The position numbers were made by a program, and so were the translations under genes. DNA of 64,000 nt from Rhodocyclales bacterium (lineage in GTDB: Bacteria; Pseudomonadota; Gammaproteobacteria; Burkholderiales; Rhodocyclaceae), in the NCBI GenBank assembly GCA_016235745.1, contig JACRJA010000062.1, forward strand, positions 62,001 through 126,000, given 5' to 3'. A model generated the notes under the pieces. It made no database searches and had not been told where the DNA came from. It saw only the letters and a list, made by a program, of their open reading frames with translations. Within the stretch, counting starts at the first letter, position 1; each line of letters opens with the position of its first letter. Below, piece after piece: positions 37,679 to 45,811 of the stretch.

Positions 37679-40141
37679 ATGCCCCCTCCGTTTCGCCCCT
37701 CACTCGCCCTGCGCCTGGCCTTGCTGTTCCTCGTCGTGATCCTCGCCTTGCTGGGTGCCGAAGGCTGGCTCGCCTGGCGCGACGCCCGCGAACGCACGCT
37801 GGCCGCTGCGCAAGAGCACCTGCTGGGGCTCGCCGCCGCCCTCGTGCGCGCCGCCGAGCACCGCTGGGCCGACCGCCCCGACGAAGTGCGCGCCGACATC
37901 GACTTCCAGGCAGCTTCCCCGGGGCATCACGCCACCCTGCTCACCGATGGGCAAGGCCGCATCCTCGCCGCCCACCGGCAGGACTGGGAGGGGCTGAACC
38001 TGCCGGACGTCCTGCCCGATCTCGCATTGCCGCTTCCCCCTCCCCGCCTCGACACCCTGCGCTGGCAGATCCAGGGCGATGCGGTGCGCCTGGCGATTCC
38101 CTGGTCGCCTCCGGAGGACCTGGGCACGGCGCCGGGAGCCAGCCCCGGCTGGTTGATCCTCTCTTACGATTTTCACTCCCTCCTGGCCCAGCGCCTGGCC
38201 GAGCACTACCGTGCCTTCGCCTGGCAGGCCGCCTTGCCGGTGGGGATGATCCTGTTGCTCGGGCTCTACATCCACTATCGCGGCGCCCGCCCGCTCGAAA
38301 CCCTCACCCGCGCCCTGCGAGCGGCTGCCTCACCGGGGGGGTACCGCCCGCCCGAGCTCGGCGGCGCCATCCCCGAAGTTCGCGCCCTGGGCGAAGCGAT
38401 CGCGCAGGCCATGGCCGCACTGGCGCACCAGCAGGAACGCCTGCGCCAGCTCGACGTCGCCATCGACGCCAGTCCGGCCCAGTTCGTCATCACCGACACC
38501 CAGCCCAGCATCCTCTACGTCAATCGCGCCTTCACCGAAGTCACCGGCTACCCCCCCGGCGAAGTGCTGGGCAAGAACCCGCGCATCCTCCAATCCGGCA
38601 AGACCCCGCGCGAGACCTACCTCGACCTGTGGACGCATCTGACCGCCGGCCGGCGCTGGAGCGGCGAATTCATCAACCGGCGCAAGGACGGCAGCGAATA
38701 CGCCGAATTCGCCACCATCGCCCCGGTCTTCGACGAAGCGGGGCAGATCACCCACTACATCGCCATCAAGTTCGACCTCAGCGAACAGCGCCGCATCACC
38801 GAACGCCTCTCGCACCTGCTCACCCACGACCCCCTCACAGGCCTGGCCAATCGCCCCCTGCTGCTCGAGCGCATCGACCTACGGCTCGCGCAAGGCAAGA
38901 GCGCCGGACAAAACTTCGCTCTCGTTCTGTTCGACCTCGACGGTTTCAGTGACATCAACCAACGCTACGGCACCCGCGCCGGCGACGAGCTCATCAAGGA
39001 GATCGGCCGCGCACTGGAGCACACGCTCACCGCCAGCGACACGATCGCCCGGATCGAAGCCGACGAATTCGCCGTACTCACCGACGCTCAACCCAGCGCG
39101 GCCGAAGCCGGAAACTTCGGCTGGAAGCTCGCCCGCACTATTTCCCATCTCATCGAACAGGAAGTCCGGGCGCGTTTTGCCGAGGGTCACCCCATAGAAC
39201 GGCTCAGCGTGGCTGCCGGCATCGTCGCTTTCCCCGACGATTTCGCGGACGCCGAGGAAATTCTCGCCGCGGCGGCCCTGGCCTTGCAGCAGGCCCGCAT
39301 CAGCCGCCAGCCCGGAGCCGTGCGCGTCTACGAGAGCCTCAGCGCCGATCTGCTGGCGCGGCGCAGCGCCATCGAAGAGGGGCTACGCGAAGCGCTCGCC
39401 GGCCAAGGCAGACATGTCTTGGAACTGCATTACCAGGGACAGTTCGATCGGCAGCATCGCCTGCGCGGGGCCGAGGCGCTGCTGCGCTTCACCCACGCCA
39501 CGCTGGGCCGCATCTCCCCACTGGAATGCATTGCCGTGGCCGAACGCAGCGAGCTCATCTTTCTGCTCGGCTCGTGGATCCTGGGCACGGCGCTCACCGA
39601 CGCCATGGCTTGGCGGCGCGCCAGCGGCTGGGACGGAACGCTGTCGGTCAACATCTCCCCCTTTGGCCTACGCGACCCCCATTTCGCCGAACGCGTGCTC
39701 GAACTCCTGCAGGCAAGCGGTCATCCGGCCGAGCGCCTCCTGTTCGAAGTCACCGAAAGCAGCATGTTCGAGCACCTGGAAGAGACCAAGCGCATCATGC
39801 GCCGCCTCGCCGTCGCCGGCATCCGCTGGTCGCTCGACGACTTCGGCACGAGCTTCTGCGGCCTGCACTATCTCGACCATCTGCCCGTGGCCGAGATCAA
39901 GATCGACCCCTCGTTCGTGCAGCGCGCCCCGAGCGAAGCCCGCGCGCGGCATCTCATCAATGCCATGGTCGAGGCTGCCACCGCCTTTTCCTGCCGCGTG
40001 GTCGCCGAAGGCGTGGAAAACGAAGCCCAGGAGCGGACGCTCGCCGCCTGGCCCGAGCTCCTGCTGCAGGGCTGGCATCTGGCCCGCCCCGAGCCGGCCG
40101 GAGCCTTTGCCCTGCGCCTAGGCGCCAGGACTCAGGGATAG
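37679..40141 (+). CDS. PAS/degenerate GGDEF/EAL c-di-GMP phosphodiesterase
   Basis: An 820-residue inner-membrane protein. A periplasmic sensor region (about 35-180) lies between helices at about 10-32 and 183-200, followed by a PAS domain (about 257-370), GGDEF (about 378-535) and EAL (about 570-810). In the GGDEF domain the signature is IEADEF and the inhibitory-site Arg is absent, so cyclase activity is not expected. In the EAL domain the key residues are present: EALLRF, LSVNISP, FEVTES, LDDFGTSF, AEIKID, VAEGVE and LLQGW. It should hydrolyse c-di-GMP. Its 3' end overlaps the convergent cysteine-rich gene by 10 bp. Confidence 0.88.
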   Translation: MPPPFRPSLALRLALLFLVVILALLGAEGWLAWRDARERTLAAAQEHLLGLAAALVRAAEHRWADRPDEVRADIDFQAASPGHHATLLTDGQGRILAAHRQDWEGLNLPDVLPDLALPLPPPRLDTLRWQIQGDAVRLAIPWSPPEDLGTAPGASPGWLILSYDFHSLLAQRLAEHYRAFAWQAALPVGMILLLGLYIHYRGARPLETLTRALRAAASPGGYRPPELGGAIPEVRALGEAIAQAMAALAHQQERLRQLDVAIDASPAQFVITDTQPSILYVNRAFTEVTGYPPGEVLGKNPRILQSGKTPRETYLDLWTHLTAGRRWSGEFINRRKDGSEYAEFATIAPVFDEAGQITHYIAIKFDLSEQRRITERLSHLLTHDPLTGLANRPLLLERIDLRLAQGKSAGQNFALVLFDLDGFSDINQRYGTRAGDELIKEIGRALEHTLTASDTIARIEADEFAVLTDAQPSAAEAGNFGWKLARTISHLIEQEVRARFAEGHPIERLSVAAGIVAFPDDFADAEEILAAAALALQQARISRQPGAVRVYESLSADLLARRSAIEEGLREALAGQGRHVLELHYQGQFDRQHRLRGAEALLRFTHATLGRISPLECIAVAERSELIFLLGSWILGTALTDAMAWRRASGWDGTLSVNISPFGLRDPHFAERVLELLQASGHPAERLLFEVTESSMFEHLEETKRIMRRLAVAGIRWSLDDFGTSFCGLHYLDHLPVAEIKIDPSFVQRAPSEARARHLINAMVEAATAFSCRVVAEGVENEAQERTLAAWPELLLQGWHLARPEPAGAFALRLGARTQG

Positions 40142-40797
40142 CGTCGGTTGCAGATATCGATACAGATGAGATAAACCTGCATGCAGTCCACCGTGGTCTC
40201 GCCCACCCGGCCGCCGGTGGCGCGGCAATCGACCATCTGCTCGCCGCACACTTCCACGCAGCGGCTCCAGTCGCGCTTCGTCCCTTCCGCGTTCCTGGCG
40301 AGCGACTCCACGATGCGCTGATAGCAGGCCGCCACCTCCACCCGGCGCGGCCCCTCGGCCACGTAGCGCCAGTCGCGGCGGCGCAGGCCGTTGAGCGCCG
40401 TCTCGATGAGGCCGATGTCGTCGGCCCGCACCCGGCCGTTGCGCACCAGCCATTCCACCGCCTGGCAATCGAGCGAACGATCCTGCGCCACCGTCTGCGG
40501 CGCCGGCGGCAGGTAGCCCGCCTGGATGCGGACGCATGCGTGGGCGAAGAGAAAGCGCCGGGCGACCGGCCACAGATCGGGCAGCAGCGTGGGATTGTGC
40601 ACGATCACCGGCACCCCCTCGACGAGGCGCACCTCGAAAACCCGCCGGGCCTTGGGATCTTCGCGTACCGCCACGGCCTGCCCCTTGGCATCGGTGCACC
40701 CCGTATATTCCGGTGATTCCTGTGCCTTGGCCCCCTGCCCCGCCAGCGCCACCCACAGGAACACCGCTGCCACCGCCCCGCGCCACGTCACTCGCAT
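40132..40797 (-). CDS. Exported cysteine-rich protein of unknown function
   Basis: I do not recognise this 221-residue protein. A signal peptide ends GAKAQ at about residue 26. The mature part has about eleven cysteines, clustered at the C-terminus as CVEVCGEQMVDC and DCMQVYLICIDICNRRYP, which suggests several disulfides or metal binding. An early GCTDAKGQAVAV resembles the start of the DUF4124-like protein at 22181-22732. It is predicted periplasmic. The gene converges with the phosphodiesterase gene (10 bp overlap) and is divergent from tetR with 111 bp between starts. Confidence 0.68.
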   Translation of the reverse strand: MRVTWRGAVAAVFLWVALAGQGAKAQESPEYTGCTDAKGQAVAVREDPKARRVFEVRLVEGVPVIVHNPTLLPDLWPVARRFLFAHACVRIQAGYLPPAPQTVAQDRSLDCQAVEWLVRNGRVRADDIGLIETALNGLRRRDWRYVAEGPRRVEVAACYQRIVESLARNAEGTKRDWSRCVEVCGEQMVDCRATGGRVGETTVDCMQVYLICIDICNRRYP

Positions 40798-40848
40798 CGT
40801 TTTCCCCTATCGTTTTGTTTCACTATAGCCATCAAGCGTCCGCCTCGC

Positions 40849-40893
40849 TTGCCCAAGGCGTCGAATCGGATTAGACTAGACGGCCTAGTCTAA
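40849..40893 (+). promoter_or_regulatory. Promoter and palindromic operator of the TetR-RND operon
   Basis: A perfect inverted repeat with 9-bp arms, TTAGACTAG and CTAGTCTAA, separated by 5 bp, occupies 40871-40893, only 15 bp before the tetR start. It overlaps a -10-like TAGACT (40872-40877) that lies 17 bp downstream of -35 TTGCCC (40849-40854). Binding of the TetR dimer here would block its own operon. The site assignment is inferred from symmetry and position. Confidence 0.75.
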
Positions 40894-40908
40894 CCCAAAC
40901 CCGAGCAC

Positions 40909-41541
40909 GTGAGCGACGACACCCGACGAAAAATCCTCGACGCGGCCAATGCCGTTTTCGCCGAGCGCGGCTACCGAGCCTCGCTCGACGAGATCGCACG
41001 GCGCGCCGGCGTGGCCAAGCAAACCGTCTACCATTACTTCCCGAGCAAGGACGAGCTCTTCGCCCGCGCCGTCGAGACGATGGGCGAGGGGATTTTGGTC
41101 GCGCTCTCCCCGCTCGAAGGCGAGGCGCTGGCCGATACCCTCACCCGCTTCGCCCGCACTTTCCGTGAGCGGGTGCTCGCCGAACCCTGCATCGCCCTGC
41201 ACCGGCTACTGGTGGCCGAAGCGCCCCGCTTTCCCGAGCTCGCCCGCACGGTCTATGAGGCCGGCGTCGGCGAAACCGTGCGCCACCTCGCCGCGCTGCT
41301 CGCGCGCGCCATGGACGAAGGGCAGCTGCGGCGCGACGATCCTCACTTCGCCGCCGAGCTGCTGCTCGGCATGCTCACCAGCGCCGAGCGCAACCGGCGG
41401 CTCTATGAAGCCCATCCCCCAAACGGTGCCCCGGCCGAGATCGCCGCGCACATCGTCTCGCTCTTTCTGCGCGCCTACCACCCCGAAGAACCGATACAAT
41501 CGACGGCTTCACCGTCGCCCCCCAGGAGCACGACCCCATGA
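40909..41541 (+). CDS. TetR-family repressor of the RND efflux operon
   Basis: The 210-residue product starts at GTG 40909. The N-terminal helix-turn-helix (about 24-50) reads SLDEIARRAGVAKQTVYHYFPSKDELF, a standard TetR DNA-binding domain. The rest is the helical ligand and dimer domain, which resembles AcrR/AefR-type regulators of efflux pumps. It probably represses the operon and releases on binding a toxic ligand. Unusually for this arrangement it is the first gene of the operon it controls rather than divergent, and it overlaps the adaptor gene by 4 bp. Confidence 0.88.
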   Translation: MSDDTRRKILDAANAVFAERGYRASLDEIARRAGVAKQTVYHYFPSKDELFARAVETMGEGILVALSPLEGEALADTLTRFARTFRERVLAEPCIALHRLLVAEAPRFPELARTVYEAGVGETVRHLAALLARAMDEGQLRRDDPHFAAELLLGMLTSAERNRRLYEAHPPNGAPAEIAAHIVSLFLRAYHPEEPIQSTASPSPPRSTTP

Positions 41542-42677
41542 AGATCCCCAAGCTCTTCCCGCCGGCGATCCTCGCCGTCCTCGTCATCGCATCCGCCGCC
41601 TGCAGCCGCGACGGTGCCGACGCCGCCAAAAATCAGGCCGCTCCCCCTCCGCCCGAAGTCGCAGTGATCGAAGCGCGCTATGGCAGCGCCGTGCTGCGCC
41701 GCGAGCTCCCCGGGCGGCTGGAAGCCTACCGCACGGCCCAGGTGCGCGCCCGCGTCGAAGGCATCCTGGAAAAGCGGTTTTTCGAAGAAGGCAGTGAAGT
41801 AAAAGAGGGACAACTCCTCTATCGCATCGATCCACGCACCTACCAGCGCGCCTTTGAAGCCGCCAAGGCCGACGTCGCCGCCACGAAACTGCTCGTCGAG
41901 CGTTATCGTCCGCTGGTGAAGATCAACGCCATCAGCCGCCAGGAATACGACTCGGCCGAGGCCGCCTGGAAACAGGCCGAGGCGCGGCTCGCGCAAGCCG
42001 CGCTCGATCTGGAAAACACCCGCGTGCCCGCGTCTATCTCCGGGCGCATCGGCCGCTCGCTCGTCACCGAGGGCGCGCTGGTGGGCAAAGGCGAACCGAC
42101 GCACCTGGCCACCATCGAGCAGATCGACCCGATCTACGTCAATTTCACCCAGCCGAGCACCGAGCTGCTCGCCCTGCGCGAGGCGCTGCGCTCCGGCCAG
42201 TGGAAAGAAGCCGACCGCAGCACCGTCGAGATCGTGCTCGACAACGGCAAGACCTATCCTCTCCCCGCCAAGCTCCTCTTCGAGGACGTCTCGGTCGACC
42301 CCGCGACCGGTGCCGTGCTCATGCGCGCCCTGGCGAAGAACCCCGAGCACGTGCTGCTGCCCGGCATGTTCGTGCGCGTGCGCCTGCCGCAGATGCAGAT
42401 GGACAAGGTCATCACCGTGCCGCAGCGCGCGGTGCAGATCAACCCTCAAGGGCACTTCGTCATGGTGGTCGACGCCAACAATACGGTCGCGCCCCGCGCG
42501 ATCAAGGTGGGCGGCATGAGCGGCACCGACTGGGTGGTGCTCGAAGGGCTGCAGGAAGGCGAGAAGGTGGTCGTCGAGGGGCTGCTCAAGGTCCGCGCCG
42601 GCGCGCCGGTCAAACCCCTGCCCTGGCAACCCAAGAACACGCCCGCTGCAGCGGCTCCATCGACTGCCGCGAAGTGA
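41538..42677 (+). CDS. RND efflux periplasmic adaptor (AcrA/MexA type)
   Basis: A 379-residue lipoprotein with lipobox ASAAC (Cys at about 22). The membrane-fusion protein layout is complete: a barrel-sandwich half beginning GRLEAYRTAQVRARVEGIL, a helical hairpin (about 100-165), then beta-barrel and membrane-proximal domains. It bridges the inner-membrane pump and the outer-membrane channel. The gene overlaps tetR by 4 bp and is 11 bp before the pump gene. Confidence 0.92.
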   Translation: MKIPKLFPPAILAVLVIASAACSRDGADAAKNQAAPPPPEVAVIEARYGSAVLRRELPGRLEAYRTAQVRARVEGILEKRFFEEGSEVKEGQLLYRIDPRTYQRAFEAAKADVAATKLLVERYRPLVKINAISRQEYDSAEAAWKQAEARLAQAALDLENTRVPASISGRIGRSLVTEGALVGKGEPTHLATIEQIDPIYVNFTQPSTELLALREALRSGQWKEADRSTVEIVLDNGKTYPLPAKLLFEDVSVDPATGAVLMRALAKNPEHVLLPGMFVRVRLPQMQMDKVITVPQRAVQINPQGHFVMVVDANNTVAPRAIKVGGMSGTDWVVLEGLQEGEKVVVEGLLKVRAGAPVKPLPWQPKNTPAAAAPSTAAK

Positions 42678-42688
42678 GGGCCTGAGCC

Positions 42689-45600
42689 ATGTCCGTCAAT
42701 TTCTTCATCGACCGGCCGGTCTTCTCCTGGGTCATCGCCCTGGTCATCCTGCTCGCCGGCAGCCTTGCGGTGCGTTCCCTGCCGATCGCGCAGTATCCCG
42801 AAGTCGCCGCGCCGGCGCTGGCCATCTCCGCCAACTATCCTGGCGCTTCGGCCGAGGTGATGGAACAGACCGTGGTCGCGCTCATCGAGCAGGAGCTCAA
42901 CGGCATCGAAAACCTCATCTACATGGACTCGCAGTCCGAACTGGGGCGCGCGACCATCAACCTCACCTTCTGGCCCGGCACCAACCTCGACATCTCTTCG
43001 GTGGAAGCGCAGAACCGCATCAAGCGGGTGGAGGCGCGGCTTCCCGACGACGTGCGCCGCCTGGGCGTGACCGTCAAAAAAATGCGCCGTAACTACCTGA
43101 TGTTCGTCTCGCTCTTCTCGCCGGACAATTCGCTCAACAACGTCGACCTCGCCAGTTTCGCCTCCACCACCATCCTGGATCCGCTGCGGCGCGTGCCCGG
43201 AGTGGGCGATGCCGAACTCTTCGGCGCAGAATATTCGATGCGGATCTGGGTCTCGCCCGACAAACTCGACAGCTTCCAAGTCACGCCGGGCGACGTCATC
43301 AATGCGGTGGCCGCGCAGAACGTGCTGCTCGCGGTGGGCGAGGTCAATGCGCCGCCGTCGGTGCCCGGCATGGAATACGCCGCCACGGTGGTGACGCGCG
43401 GGCGACTGAAAACGCCCCAAGAATTCGGTGAGGTCATCGTGCGGGCGAAACCCGACGGCTCGATCGTGCGGGTGAAGGACGTCGCCCGGGTCGAGCTCGG
43501 CGCCCAGGATTACAACGTTTTTGCCCGGCTCAACGGACAGGCCAACGCCGCCATCGGCATCAAGCTCGCGCCGGGCTACAACGCCCTGGAAACAGCGCAG
43601 CGCGTACGCGCGCAGGTGGAAGAGCTTGCCAAATACTTCCCGCCGGGCATCGACTGGATCGTCCCCTACGACACCACCCCCTTCATCGAGATCTCCATCC
43701 AGGAAGTCATCAAGACGCTGTTCGAGGCGGTGGCGCTCGTCTTCATCGTGATGTACCTTTTCCTCGGCAACCTACGCGCCACCATCATCCCGACCATCGT
43801 CGTGCCGGTGTCGTTGGTGGGGGCGGCCGTGGGGCTGTGGATGCTGGGGTATTCCATCAACGTGCTCACGCTCTTTGCCATGGTGCTCGCCATCGGCATC
43901 GTGGTCGACGACGCCATCGTGGTGGTGGAAAACGTCGAGCGCGTGATGGCCGAGGATAAACTCCCGCCGCGCGAGGCAGCGCACAAGGCCATGTCGCAGA
44001 TTGTGGGCGCGATCATCGGCATCACCCTGGTGCTCACCTCCGTCTTCATCCCCATGGCCTTCTTCCCCGGTTCGGTGGGCGTGATCTACCGTCAGTTCTC
44101 GATCACGCTGGTGCTCTCCATGCTCTTCTCCGCCTTGATGGCGCTCACCCTCACCCCGGCGCTGTGCGCCACCCTGCTCAAGCCGCACAAGCACGGTCAC
44201 GGCGAGAAAGGCTTTTTCGGCTGGTTCAACCGCGGATTCCAAGCCACGACACGGGGCTACGTCTCCGGAGTGCGCCACGCCATCACCCGCCCCTGGCGGC
44301 TGATGATCATCTATGCAATCATTCTCGCCTGCACCGGCTGGCTATTCACCCGGTTACCGAGCAGCTTCCTGCCGGAAGAGGACCAGGGCTATTTCATCAC
44401 CATGGTGCAGTTGCCTTCCGGCGCCACGCAACAGCGCACCCAGGAAATCGTGGCGCTGGCCGAGCAGTACTTCCTCTCTCAGCCGGAGGTGCAGAACACG
44501 ATCGGCATCGTCGGTTTTTCCTTCCTCGGCCGCGGCCAGCACTCGGGGCTCCTCTTCGTGCGCCTCAAAGACTGGAGCGAACGCACGGCGCCAGAATCCT
44601 CGGCGCAGGCGCTCATCCAGAAAGCCAACCGGCATTTCGCCCCGCTCAAGGAAGCGATCATCTTCGCCATCAACCCGCCGGCCATCCCCGAGATGGCGGC
44701 CATCGGCGGATTCGACTTCCGGCTGCAGGATCGCGCCGGGCTCGGACGCGAGGCGCTCAACGCCGCCAAGGATCAGGCGTTACAGCTCGCGGCACAGGAA
44801 CCACGCCTGAGCAACGTGCGCCTGGAAGGGATGCCCCCGGGGCCGCAGCTGATGCTCGACATCGACCGCGACAAGGCCGAGACGCTGGGCGTATCCTCCG
44901 CCGTGCTCAACCAGACGCTGCAGGCGATGTTCGGCGTGGCCTACATCAACGACTTCGAGCGCCAGGGCCGCATCCTGCGCGTGCAGCTGCAGGCCGACGC
45001 TCCGGTGCGCATGAACCCCGAGGAGATGCTGCAGGTGTCGGTGCGCAACAAGGACAGCAAGATGGTCAAGCTCTCCGAGATCGTCAAGACGCGCTGGACG
45101 ATCGGTCCGCCGCGGCTCGACCGCTACAACGGCGTGCCTTCGCTCAAACTCACCGGCTCGCCCGCTGCGGGCATATCGAGCGGCGAGGCGATGCAGGTCA
45201 TGGCGCAGATCGCCGCCCAGCTGCCCACCGGCATCGGCTACGAGTGGTCCGGCACCTCCTTCGAGGAAAATCTCTCCGGCGCGCAGGCGCCAATGCTCTT
45301 CGCCATCTCGCTCATCGTCGTCTTCCTGTGTCTGGCGGCGCTCTACGAGAGCTGGTCGATTCCGTTCTCGGTGATGCTGGTGGTGCCGCTGGGGGTGTTC
45401 GGTGCGCTGCTGGCGGTCACCTGGCGCGGGCTGCCCAACGACGTGTACTTCAAAGTTGGCCTAGTGGCCATCATCGGGCTCTCGGCGAAGAACGCCATCC
45501 TCATCATCGAGTTCGCCCGCGAACTGCACGACAGCGGCAAGAACCTGATGGAGGCCACGCTGGAGGCGGCCCGCATGCGCTTCCGCCCCATCCTCATGAC

Positions 45601-45811
45601 CTCGATCGCGTTCATCGTCGGCGTGCTGCCGCTGGCCATCTCCACCGGTGCCGGCGCCCAGAGCCGGCACGCGATCGGCACCGGCGTGATCGGCGGCATG
45701 CTCGCCGCCACCGTGCTCGCCGTGTTCCTCGTCCCCGTCTTTTTCGTGGTGGTCCGCCGTTTCTTCCCGCCCAAGGGCGAGACCACCGCCCAGGAGCCTC
45801 ACCATGCCTGA
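42689..45811 (+). CDS. RND multidrug efflux transporter (AcrB/MexB type)
   Basis: A 1,040-residue inner-membrane pump beginning MSVNFFIDRPVFSWVIALVI, the HAE1-family start. Twelve membrane helices and two large periplasmic loops fit the family length. The proton-relay residues are present: the Asp pair in GIVVDDAIVVVENVER and the Lys in GLSAKNAILIIEF. It exports hydrophobic compounds in exchange for protons. The substrate range cannot be predicted. It overlaps the outer-membrane channel gene by 8 bp. Confidence 0.95.
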   Translation: MSVNFFIDRPVFSWVIALVILLAGSLAVRSLPIAQYPEVAAPALAISANYPGASAEVMEQTVVALIEQELNGIENLIYMDSQSELGRATINLTFWPGTNLDISSVEAQNRIKRVEARLPDDVRRLGVTVKKMRRNYLMFVSLFSPDNSLNNVDLASFASTTILDPLRRVPGVGDAELFGAEYSMRIWVSPDKLDSFQVTPGDVINAVAAQNVLLAVGEVNAPPSVPGMEYAATVVTRGRLKTPQEFGEVIVRAKPDGSIVRVKDVARVELGAQDYNVFARLNGQANAAIGIKLAPGYNALETAQRVRAQVEELAKYFPPGIDWIVPYDTTPFIEISIQEVIKTLFEAVALVFIVMYLFLGNLRATIIPTIVVPVSLVGAAVGLWMLGYSINVLTLFAMVLAIGIVVDDAIVVVENVERVMAEDKLPPREAAHKAMSQIVGAIIGITLVLTSVFIPMAFFPGSVGVIYRQFSITLVLSMLFSALMALTLTPALCATLLKPHKHGHGEKGFFGWFNRGFQATTRGYVSGVRHAITRPWRLMIIYAIILACTGWLFTRLPSSFLPEEDQGYFITMVQLPSGATQQRTQEIVALAEQYFLSQPEVQNTIGIVGFSFLGRGQHSGLLFVRLKDWSERTAPESSAQALIQKANRHFAPLKEAIIFAINPPAIPEMAAIGGFDFRLQDRAGLGREALNAAKDQALQLAAQEPRLSNVRLEGMPPGPQLMLDIDRDKAETLGVSSAVLNQTLQAMFGVAYINDFERQGRILRVQLQADAPVRMNPEEMLQVSVRNKDSKMVKLSEIVKTRWTIGPPRLDRYNGVPSLKLTGSPAAGISSGEAMQVMAQIAAQLPTGIGYEWSGTSFEENLSGAQAPMLFAISLIVVFLCLAALYESWSIPFSVMLVVPLGVFGALLAVTWRGLPNDVYFKVGLVAIIGLSAKNAILIIEFARELHDSGKNLMEATLEAARMRFRPILMTSIAFIVGVLPLAISTGAGAQSRHAIGTGVIGGMLAATVLAVFLVPVFFVVVRRFFPPKGETTAQEPHHA

